Of a DNA stretch of 59,022 bases, positions 1 to 6,060 are shown piece by piece (the stretch's first letter is position 1; each line of letters begins with the position of its first letter). The position numbers and the translations under genes were made by a program. The stretch is from assembly GCF_900143025.1 (NCBI RefSeq), contig NZ_FRCT01000008.1, forward strand, positions 80,459 through 139,480. Reading direction: 5' to 3'. Origin of the DNA: Ruminococcus flavefaciens (GTDB taxonomy: Bacteria; Bacillota; Clostridia; Oscillospirales; Ruminococcaceae). The notes below the pieces were generated by a model. The model was not told where the DNA came from, did not search any database, and saw only the letters and a list, made by a program, of their open reading frames with translations.

Positions 1-367
1 AGTTTACAGGTATCATCTCAAATATGAGATAACCGAATATCACAAGGATATAGTAAATACCAAGCAGGATAATATCCTTATCAACTTTAAGAAGACTTCT
101 CCGCTTTATAAGCTGGACAAGACCGACAACTCCGAATATCATACAGATAAAGATCGGCACAAGTCCAAGCCAGTCGGTGACAGTATACACCCACATATGA
201 ACGCCTGTCATTTTATGGAACCACACGTTCAGACCTGCAAAACCGATGTCGGTTCCGTTCTGTCCCACTGCCTGAACATCAACCGTCTGTATCAGTACAG
301 TCCAGACTGCAAACAGTATAAGCATTATCATGCCTGTGATCAATATGTTCTTTCCGTTCTTTTTCAT
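1..367 (-). CDS. PAP2-family phosphatase, 5' part only
   Basis: The reverse strand is open from an ATG at 365-367 to the window edge, giving about 122 residues with no stop. It starts MKKNGKNILITGMIML, a hydrophobic signal-anchor. It continues with DVQAVGQNGTDIGFAGLN, WVYTVTDWLGLVPI and a second hydrophobic stretch ending FEMIPVN. This is the N-terminal half of gut Firmicute phosphatase-PAP2 membrane proteins, in which the KxxxxxxRP and SGH catalytic motifs come later, so they lie outside this window. An AAAGGAACAGG-like ribosome site precedes the ATG. The likely role is dephosphorylation of a lipid or undecaprenyl-type phosphate at the membrane. Family assignment is from recognition of the N-terminal part only. 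Confidence 0.72.
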   Translation of the reverse strand, partial: MKKNGKNILITGMIMLILFAVWTVLIQTVDVQAVGQNGTDIGFAGLNVWFHKMTGVHMWVYTVTDWLGLVPIFICMIFGVVGLVQLIKRRSLLKVDKDIILLGIYYILVIFGYLIFEMIPVN

Positions 368-593
368 AATTACCTGTTCCTTTCAGATGATTGCCTTTCG
401 GCTGATATTATGGTAACACGTGGACTGAAAAAAGTAAAGAACCGCCTCGTCACACCCATGACACGAATAGTAACATCTGCGATATTACGCCATTTACAGC
501 GTATCTCCTGAATCTGCCGTCATGTAATTCTAATGCTATGTTTATGCTAATTTTTATTATAACCGAAAGGTGAAATTCCGTCAACCTGCAATC

Positions 594-622
594 TTGACCA
601 AGCCGAGCAGATATGTTATGAT
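594..622 (+). promoter_or_regulatory. promoter of the yjdF leader
   Basis: TTGACC (594-599) and TATGAT (617-622) are separated by exactly 17 bases. Transcription would start near 629, giving a 160-nt leader before yjdF, enough to hold the structured RNA described next. The stretch 368-593 upstream shows nothing I can support. Confidence 0.6.
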
Positions 623-654
623 ATATACAGCACAGAAGTGCGATCAGATGACAA

Positions 655-760
655 AGATAAAAACGCAACGTGTACCTTCGGGTATGCCAGAGCCGGTAGG
701 TAGCCCGGCCGTCCTGTGAATACAGGGTAAGTAACCTGCCCCTCCGGGTTGTCCGTTCTT
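655..760 (+). ncRNA. yjdF-motif riboswitch (azaaromatic-sensing class)
   Basis: The leader directly upstream of yjdF has the compact helices expected of a structured RNA: TACC-TTCG-GGTA at 674-685, GCCGG (693-697) with CCGGC (706-710), and CCTG (714-717) with CAGG (724-727). The known yjdF motif sits upstream of yjdF genes in Firmicutes and binds azaaromatic compounds. I assign the class from position, size and these hairpins, not from a covariance search. The leader's 3' part can also pair with the start codon region (see findings). Confidence 0.7.
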
Positions 761-790
761 TGTCCATAACTATTTTCAGGAGGGAAAGAT

Positions 791-1207
791 ATGGACAAAA
801 CGAACGGTATGCTGACGGTATTTTTCGATGAGCCTTTTTGGGTGGGAGTTTTTGAACGCTCTGAAAAGGGGAAACTCTCAGCGGCTAAGGTCACATTCGG
901 AGCAGAGCCCAAGGAGAGCGAAGTCTGGGATTATGTGCTAAGGCATTACTACAAGTTGAAGTTCAGTCCTGCTGTCAAGGCAAAAACAAAGCAGACTGCT
1001 GACAATCCCAAACGGCGGCAGCGCAATGCACGAAAGCAGCTCAGTACCGCAGGTGTCGGCACTAAGTCTCAGCAGGTGCTGAAGCTTATGCAGGAGCAAA
1101 TGAAAACCGAACGCAAGCAGATCACAAAAGAGCAGCGTGAAGCCGAAAAGCAGCGTCAGTTTGAGCTTAAACAGCAAAAGCGCAGGGAAAAGCATAAAGG
1201 TCATTGA
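791..1207 (+). CDS. yjdF: YjdF family protein (DUF2992)
   Basis: This is a 138-residue basic protein. The N-terminal half (MLTVFFDEPFWVGVFERSE, then GAEPKESEVWDYVLRHYY) matches the YjdF family. The C-terminal 60 residues are a charged coiled tail of Lys/Arg/Gln (EQREAEKQRQFELKQQKR), as in other members. The ATG at 791 follows a strong AGGAGGG at 778-784. Function is not established. The family is controlled by the azaaromatic riboswitch and is thought to act in the response to such toxic metabolites. It stands alone as one gene between its own promoter and terminator. Confidence 0.88.
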   Translation: MDKTNGMLTVFFDEPFWVGVFERSEKGKLSAAKVTFGAEPKESEVWDYVLRHYYKLKFSPAVKAKTKQTADNPKRRQRNARKQLSTAGVGTKSQQVLKLMQEQMKTERKQITKEQREAEKQRQFELKQQKRREKHKGH

Positions 1208-1218
1208 CAGCTTCCTGC

Positions 1219-1257
1219 AAAAAAGTCCTGACAGTTTCGGCTGTCAGGGCTTTTTTT
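1219..1257 (+). terminator. intrinsic terminator of yjdF
   Basis: CCTGACAG (1227-1234), loop TTTCGG, CTGTCAGG (1241-1248), then seven T's at 1251-1257. A matching A-run precedes the stem. Confidence 0.88.
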
Positions 1258-1303
1258 ACATTCAAATAATATTAAGAAATACATATTGTTCAGGAGATAA
1301 GAT

Positions 1304-1586
1304 ATGATTGATACAGCTTCTTTAACAGATAAAATTATCTCAGCCTTGAAAAATACATTTCCAGACAGGGTATGTTTCGTTGGCTTACAGGGCAGCCATA
1401 CTCGGTGCAGTGTTTTCACTGGTAAGCACACTGTCTCCCGTTCTTTTTATCATGCTTATTTCGGGAGCACTTGCAAAAAGAATGCGGAAAGAGATACCAC
1501 AGTATCTTATATGGTTCAGACTTGGCTGTTATATTTTGATGATTGCTCTGTTTGCTGCAGGACTAACAAAAGAAGCAATTAAATAA
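1304..1586 (+). pseudogene. nucleotidyltransferase N-terminus joined to a membrane-protein tail
   Basis: From the ATG at 1304 the frame reads MIDTASLTDKIISALKNTF and then VCFVGLQGS. This is the start of a nucleotidyltransferase-domain protein, where GSYxRGExxxxSDID would normally follow. After about codon 33 the similarity stops and the frame becomes meaningless. Another frame from about 1392 reads as a hydrophobic protein (FSLVSTLSPVLFIMLISGAL, then IPQYLIWFRLGCYILMIAL) to a stop at 1586. I read this as two gene ends brought together by a deletion. It could instead be two short real ORFs, but neither is a complete family member. Confidence 0.5.
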
Positions 1587-1611
1587 CAGATATTATCGCA
1601 TTTGAAAAAAA

Positions 1612-1643
1612 TAAAATCTCCGACCATATGGTCGGAGATTTTT
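1612..1643 (+). terminator. intrinsic terminator
   Basis: ATCTCCGACCAT / ATGGTCGGAGAT is a perfect 12-bp stem with almost no loop. It is flanked by an A-run and a T-run, so it could act in either direction. Confidence 0.75.
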
Positions 1644-1700
1644 CGTATAACTTTGAATTTTTATTGCTTGTAAAACATTTTTTGGTTTATGATCAGCTAA

Positions 1701-1742
1701 TGTGACTTTGTCACAGAACAAAAAACACAAAGAGTATATAAT
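1701..1742 (+). promoter_or_regulatory. candidate Crp/Fnr-type operator and -10 of the ferredoxin operon
   Basis: TGTGACTTTGTCACA (1701-1715) is a palindrome with 6-bp arms around TTT. It resembles Crp-family half-sites (TGTGA/TCACA), though the spacing is one base short of the E. coli form. TATAAT lies at 1737-1742 inside a second palindrome. No good -35 is present, and the operator centre is about 41 bases before a start site expected near 1749, the geometry of an activator-dependent (class II) promoter. The weak point is that the leader would then be only about 13 nt. Confidence 0.42.
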
Positions 1743-1761
1743 ATACTCAGGAGGCGATGAC

Positions 1762-1962
1762 ATGAAACGAAAAGCTGTAATTGATAAAAGTCAGTGCGTA
1801 GCCTGCGGCTGCTGTGTAAAGGTCTGCCCAAAGGGAGCTGTAAGTGTACCTCACGGCATAAATGCAGTCATTGATGAAACGATGTGCGTAGGCTGCGGAA
1901 AATGTGCCAAGGAGTGTCCTGCAAGTATTATCATACTGGAGGAGAGAGACAATGAAAGCTAA
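1762..1962 (+). CDS. 2[4Fe-4S] ferredoxin
   Basis: This small protein of 66 residues has two complete cluster motifs, CVACGCCVKVCP and CVGCGKCAKECP. Together they bind two [4Fe-4S] clusters in the classical clostridial ferredoxin fold. It would act as a soluble low-potential electron carrier in the cytoplasm. The ATG at 1762 follows AGGAGG (1749-1754). An upstream in-frame ATG at 1702 has no ribosome site and lies in the promoter palindrome. The stop overlaps the start of the next gene by 11 bases, so the two are translationally coupled and probably work together. Confidence 0.9.
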   Translation: MKRKAVIDKSQCVACGCCVKVCPKGAVSVPHGINAVIDETMCVGCGKCAKECPASIIILEERDNES

Positions 1963-2551
1963 GAAAAAATGGTACGATCACCTGTGGATATTCTCGCTTA
2001 CTTATCTTATCCTCGGATTTGTGAATATCCTCTTTGCATGGCTGGGAATGATATGCTTCATTGTACCGCTTGTTATTTCTATAGGCTGGGGAAACAAGGC
2101 ATACTGCAACAAATTCTGCGGCCGAGGGCAGCTCTTCTCCATGCTTGGCGGACATTTCGGACTGTCACGGAAAAAGGATATGCCGAAATGGATGAAGTCC
2201 AAGTACTTCCGCTACGGATTTCTCATATTCTTCTTTACCATGTTTTTCATAATGCTCTGGAATACCTATCTTGTATTCGCAGGTCAGCGTCCTCTCGGGC
2301 AGAAAATCAAGCTGCTGTGGACATTCAAAGTACCGTGGCACTGGGCTTATCACGGGACTCTGTTCTCAGACGGTGTGGCACAGTTCGCATTCGGATTTTA
2401 CAGCATAATGCTCACATCTACCATACTTGGCTTTGTGACTATGATGCTCTTCAAGCCGCGCTCATGGTGTGTTTACTGTCCTATGGGAACAATGACCCAG
2501 CTCATATGCAAGGCTAAGAACGTGACAAAGTCACAGACCAAAGCTGAATAA
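1952..2551 (+). CDS. Fe-S-type membrane protein (NapH/YccM-like)
   Basis: A protein of 199 residues with about four membrane segments: IFSLTYLILGFVNILFAWLG, IVPLVISIGWG, FLIFFFTMFFIMLW and the region around SIMLTSTILGFVTMMLF. Two short cysteine motifs face one side, YCNKFCGRG and WCVYCPMGTMTQ. They resemble the paired Cys motifs of NapH/NosR/YccM-type proteins, although neither is a full four-Cys cluster motif. It overlaps the ferredoxin gene, so a membrane-bound acceptor or donor for that ferredoxin is the simplest reading. The final codons contain a copy of the palindrome found upstream of the ferredoxin gene. The exact reaction is unknown. Confidence 0.75.
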   Translation: MKAKKKWYDHLWIFSLTYLILGFVNILFAWLGMICFIVPLVISIGWGNKAYCNKFCGRGQLFSMLGGHFGLSRKKDMPKWMKSKYFRYGFLIFFFTMFFIMLWNTYLVFAGQRPLGQKIKLLWTFKVPWHWAYHGTLFSDGVAQFAFGFYSIMLTSTILGFVTMMLFKPRSWCVYCPMGTMTQLICKAKNVTKSQTKAE

Positions 2552-2644
2552 TGAATTATAATGAATGTAAAAGCATTCAATATAATTGATTTAAAAGCTC
2601 TTGCAGATACGCAAATCAAAGATTTGCTCCATGCATATTGGGCA

Positions 2645-2678
2645 ATTATATCATAACGCTTCGCTTTTATGATATAAT
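2645..2678 (+). promoter_or_regulatory. perfect 12-bp inverted repeat over the thioredoxin -10
   Basis: ATTATATCATAA (2645-2656), a 10-base spacer, then TTATGATATAAT (2667-2678). The right arm contains TATAAT, 33 bases before the thioredoxin ATG. No T-run follows, so an operator is more likely than a terminator. Confidence 0.5.
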
Positions 2679-2711
2679 AAAGGTACAATAAAACAGAAAG
2701 GAAGTATCAAT

Positions 2712-3020
2712 ATGGCAGTTTTAAAAGTTACAAAGGAAAATTTCGCAGAGATAAGAGCAAGTGAAAAGCCTGTTCTTCTGGACTTCTACGCAGACTGGTG
2801 CGGTCCGTGCAGAATGGTGTCTCCTCTTGTTGACGAGATAGCAGAGGAGAACAGCGAGTTTACAGTAGGCAAGGTCAATGTTGACGACCAGCCTGAGCTT
2901 GCCGCAGCATTCGGGGTTTCAAGCATACCAATGCTGGCAGTTATGAAAAACGGAGCAGTTACTGCTCATGCAGTGGGAGCTCGGCCGAAATCAGCTATTC
3001 TCGATATGTTAAAGGGCTAA
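2712..3020 (+). CDS. trxA: thioredoxin
   Basis: A thioredoxin of 102 residues with the canonical active site (FYADWCGPCRM) and the cis-Pro loop (SIPMLAVMKNG), of ordinary length for the family. It reduces protein disulfides in the cytoplasm, drawing on a thioredoxin reductase that is not in this window. GGAAG sits 8 bases before the ATG. The gene converges on the Crp/Fnr-type regulator with a 12-bp overlap of their 3' ends. The company of a ferredoxin, a Fe-S membrane protein and a CoA-disulfide reductase suggests a thiol/redox homeostasis cluster. Confidence 0.92.
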   Translation: MAVLKVTKENFAEIRASEKPVLLDFYADWCGPCRMVSPLVDEIAEENSEFTVGKVNVDDQPELAAAFGVSSIPMLAVMKNGAVTAHAVGARPKSAILDMLKG

Positions 3021-3671
3021 GTCGCGCAGACGCTTTTTGTCGAGTATCCTGATACCTTTGCGTGAGACTTCAACTATACCCTCATTAGCAAAGTATTTCA
3101 GCATTCGTGACACCACTTCACGGGCAGAACCGATGTACTTTGCTATCTGCTCCTGTGTCAGCTGAATATTATCCGAGCCGATACGCAGAGCTTCATCGTG
3201 GAGGAATATGGCAAGGCGTTTGTCAAGGCTCATGAACATTATCTGCTGCATTACCCACATAACGTCAGAAAAGCGTGAAACGGCTGTCTCAAGGGAGAAT
3301 ATCCTTATCTCGGGATTGCGCTCGGACACCTGCTTGAAAGCATGACCGCTGATAATACAGCATTCGCTGTCCTCCTCGGCGTCAATGGCAACTTCAAAGG
3401 TTATGGACTGTAAAACGCAGGAAGCTGACAGCATACACATATCGCCCTTATGCAGGCGGTACAGTGTTACGTCCTTGCCGTCCTCTGACATGATAAACAC
3501 ACGGAGACTTCCGCTGCGGACGAATATCACTCCCGAGCATTCGCTGCCGTTGTGGAGATTAGTTCCTTTTTCGTATTGGTGTACCGCAGAATTATCGCAG
3601 ATATACCTACGGTCATCAGCTGATATTTTGTCCCAGAACGGGAATAATTCACTATAGATCTCTTCAAACAT
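3009..3671 (-). CDS. Crp/Fnr family transcriptional regulator
   Basis: A protein of 220 residues. Residues 1-120 form a cyclic-nucleotide-binding-type beta-roll (HNGSECSGVIFVRSGSLRVF). A dimer helix follows, and about 160-205 is a winged helix (LTQEQIAKYIGSAREVVSRM), the typical Crp/Fnr recognition region. There is no N-terminal four-Cys cluster motif as in Fnr, and the effector is unknown. I chose the ATG at 3671, preceded by AAAGGAAA on the reverse strand, because the longer frame to 3785 would run into the divergent gene. The start codons of this gene and the CoA-disulfide reductase are only 25 bp apart, so regulation of that gene or of the ferredoxin operon is plausible. Confidence 0.85.
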   Translation of the reverse strand: MFEEIYSELFPFWDKISADDRRYICDNSAVHQYEKGTNLHNGSECSGVIFVRSGSLRVFIMSEDGKDVTLYRLHKGDMCMLSASCVLQSITFEVAIDAEEDSECCIISGHAFKQVSERNPEIRIFSLETAVSRFSDVMWVMQQIMFMSLDKRLAIFLHDEALRIGSDNIQLTQEQIAKYIGSAREVVSRMLKYFANEGIVEVSRKGIRILDKKRLRDLAL

Positions 3672-3696
3672 AACTTTTCCTTTCGGAGGTAGAAAA

Positions 3697-5367
3697 ATGA
3701 AAACTATTATCGTAGGCGGCGTTGCAGGCGGAGCTTCCGCAGCCGCAAGACTGAGACGTTTAAATGAAAATGATGAGATAATCATTCTTGAGCGCGGAGA
3801 CTATATCTCCTTTGCCAACTGTGGCCTGCCGTATTTTATCGGCGGGGAGATAACTGACAAGAATATGCTGACATTGCAGACTCCCGAAAGCTTCCGCAAG
3901 CGCTTCAATATTGATGTGCGTGTAAAGAGCGAAGCTGTGAAAATATCTCCCGAAGCTAATACAGTTACCGTGCGTAATGCCGATACAGGTGAAGAATACG
4001 AGGAGACATTCGACAAACTCATACTCTCCCCGGGAGCTGAACCAATTCGCCCGAATATCGGTGGTATTGAACTGCCTCATGTATTCACTCTGCGAAATAT
4101 TTCCGATACTATGAGGATCAAAGGCTTTATCGACGGCAGAAAGCCGAGAAAAGCCGTAGTTGTGGGCGGCGGATATATCGGCGTAGAAATGGCAGAAAAC
4201 CTCATAAAAGCAGACCTTGAAGTATCAATAGTCGAGCTTGCTGACCACCTTATTGCACCTCTTGACGCTGATATGGCAGCCGATGTCCACCGCTATATCA
4301 GAAGCAAAGGGATAAAGCTGTTCCTGAACAACGGTGTCACGGAGATAACTGATAAAAAAGTCATTCTGCAAAATGGCAGTATCGAAGCCGATATGGTAAT
4401 AATGTCCGTAGGAGTTCGTCCCGAAACTTCTCTCGCAAAGGAGTGCGGTATCGCACTTAACTCGCGTGGAAGTATTATAGTCAACAGTCATATGGAGACA
4501 AACTATCCCGACATTTATGCTGTGGGTGATGCTGTTGAAGTTAAGGACTTCGTAACAGGCTCAGCTGCATTTATACCGCTGGCAGGTCCTGCAAACAAAC
4601 AGGGAAGAATAGCTGCTGATAATATATCGGGGATAGCTTCTGAGTACAAGGGTACTCAGGGCTCTGCAGTGCTGAAGCTGTTCGATATGACAGTTGCGAC
4701 TACTGGTCTTAATGAGAAGCGGGCAGCTGCCGAGGGTATAGACTATGACAAGACCTACACTTATTCAGCTTCTCACGCTTCATATTATCCTAATGCAACA
4801 AATATGTCCGTGAAAGTACTGTGGGATAAGAATACCAAGAAGCTCATAGGTGCTCAGATAGTGGGCTTCGACGGTGTGGACAAGCGTATGGACGTCCTTG
4901 CTACAGCTATCCGTTTCGGTGCAGAGGTCACTGATCTGAAAGATCTTGAGCTCTGCTATGCTCCGCCTTTCGGAAGTGCAAAGGATCCCGTGAATATGGC
5001 TGGATTTGTTGCCGAGAACGTCATAAACGGTACGGTAAGACAGTTCTTCTGGCACGATGTTGAGAAGCTTCCCCGTGACGGAAGCGTTACTCTTCTTGAT
5101 GTGCGTACAAAGACTGAAATTGCCCGCGGAATGATAGCCGGATTTATCAATATCCCTCTTGATGATCTGCGCGATAACCTTGACAAGCTGACTAAGGACA
5201 AGCCGGTTTACGTTCATTGTCACAGCGGACTGCGCAGCTATATAGCCTGCCGAATTCTCAGCGGCAACGGCTATGAATGTTATAATCTTGCAGGTGGATG
5301 GAGAATGTATGAATCCGTTATCAATGACCGTACAGTCCAAGAGTATATATGTAATGAATGCAGATAG
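3697..5367 (+). CDS. CoA-disulfide reductase with fused rhodanese domain
   Basis: A protein of 556 residues. The N-terminal GGVAGGASAAARLRRL is the FAD-binding glycine motif. The active-site cysteine (C42, in SFANCGLPYF) matches the single-Cys CoA-disulfide reductases. VVVGGGYIGVEMAENL is the NAD(P)H site and IYAVGDAVEV the second FAD motif. From about 455 a rhodanese domain follows, with C508 in HCHSGLRSY. This CoADR-Rhd architecture reduces CoA disulfide or CoA persulfide using NAD(P)H. Rhodanese would deliver or accept the sulfur. GGAGG precedes the ATG. A role in sulfur or oxygen stress is supported by thioredoxin and ferredoxin nearby. Confidence 0.92.
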   Translation: MKTIIVGGVAGGASAAARLRRLNENDEIIILERGDYISFANCGLPYFIGGEITDKNMLTLQTPESFRKRFNIDVRVKSEAVKISPEANTVTVRNADTGEEYEETFDKLILSPGAEPIRPNIGGIELPHVFTLRNISDTMRIKGFIDGRKPRKAVVVGGGYIGVEMAENLIKADLEVSIVELADHLIAPLDADMAADVHRYIRSKGIKLFLNNGVTEITDKKVILQNGSIEADMVIMSVGVRPETSLAKECGIALNSRGSIIVNSHMETNYPDIYAVGDAVEVKDFVTGSAAFIPLAGPANKQGRIAADNISGIASEYKGTQGSAVLKLFDMTVATTGLNEKRAAAEGIDYDKTYTYSASHASYYPNATNMSVKVLWDKNTKKLIGAQIVGFDGVDKRMDVLATAIRFGAEVTDLKDLELCYAPPFGSAKDPVNMAGFVAENVINGTVRQFFWHDVEKLPRDGSVTLLDVRTKTEIARGMIAGFINIPLDDLRDNLDKLTKDKPVYVHCHSGLRSYIACRILSGNGYECYNLAGGWRMYESVINDRTVQEYICNECR

Positions 5368-5430
5368 TTTTCAATAAAAAACTTTGTATTAATTATATCA
5401 TATCACTGATACAATGTAAATAGAAAAACT

Positions 5431-5458
5431 GAACCGCCATAAGGCGGTTCACGTTTTA
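5431..5458 (+). terminator. terminator after the reductase
   Basis: GAACCGCC-ATAA-GGCGGTTC (5431-5450) followed by ACGTTTT. The stem is strong, with a weak T-run. Confidence 0.7.
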
Positions 5459-5687
5459 TACCTTTGATTCTGTATGCTTCACGATCTTCGAGACCACAAG
5501 CCGACGCTGACGGATTTTCGGCAGTTTCTCATGTTTTAATAGAATCCTGTTTTGCACCTATTTTTCGAGGACTAAAGCTGATTTGACGCTTATTGCCTTT
5601 GCAGAAAAAATCTTAAAACTGTAGGAAAAGTGTAGGAAAATATAGCAGACAATTACTGTTGATGCTTCATTTTTCACTGGTTTCGAC

Positions 5688-5889
5688 ACAGGCTGCAATA
5701 AGCGAAAAGAAGTAATTCGGAAATACACACAAATTGGCTATTTTACGTTGAATCTGAACGATGCTAAAGAATACCTTTACGCGAAGTCCACAAAGCGAAG
5801 AATACTAAGCTGGCGTGATATTCACGTTAATGTGTTTATCTGAATAAAAACAATGAGTCCTCACAGTTTCGGCTGTGGGGACTTTTTCT
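5688..5889 (+). repeat. 200-bp cassette, copy 1 (truncated ORF plus terminator)
   Basis: This is the first of three dispersed copies (others at 12483 and 19783). Each begins ACAGGCTGCAAT, carries an open frame of about 50 codons ending at a TGA (here 5841-5843; last residues RRILSWRDIHVNVFI), and closes with a hairpin terminator, here 5856-5889. The frame has no start codon in any copy. I do not recognise the protein. The surrounding 5368-6060 holds no intact gene: 5460-5687 contains only AT-rich decayed sequence with the partial direct repeat GTAGGAAAA. Confidence 0.7.
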
Positions 5890-5995
5890 ATTGCTATTCT
5901 AAATTTAATATTAACATTTAATATTAACTAAGCATGGGGGATAAGTACTCACTTAGTTAATGTGAAACTTCATCATGTACCGATTCTTATAATAA

Positions 5996-6021
5996 GACCG
6001 ACTGCTCTCACAATCGGTCTC
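5996..6021 (-). terminator. terminator of the ZinT-like gene
   Basis: GACCGA ... TCGGTC stem (5997-6020) lying between the cassette and the 3' end of the reverse-strand lipoprotein gene. The flanking T-run on the reverse strand is weak. Confidence 0.45.
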
Positions 6022-6060
6022 ATCATATACCCTATTATTGCAGCTTTTTAAATACTTTAA

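Noticed and set aside
197..511. Forward ORF of 104 residues
   Set aside because: It lies antisense to the PAP2 gene for most of its length, has no ribosome site and no protein-like pattern.
1930..2520. Alternative forward and reverse ORFs over the Fe-S membrane gene
   Set aside because: Other frames of a gene with clear motifs and coupling; none has a ribosome site.
5590..5640. Attachment site or integrase end, because 30360-30410 is similar
   Set aside because: The shared stretch is short and interrupted (CTTTGCAGAA, GTGTAGGAAAA), with no integrase gene and no tRNA nearby.
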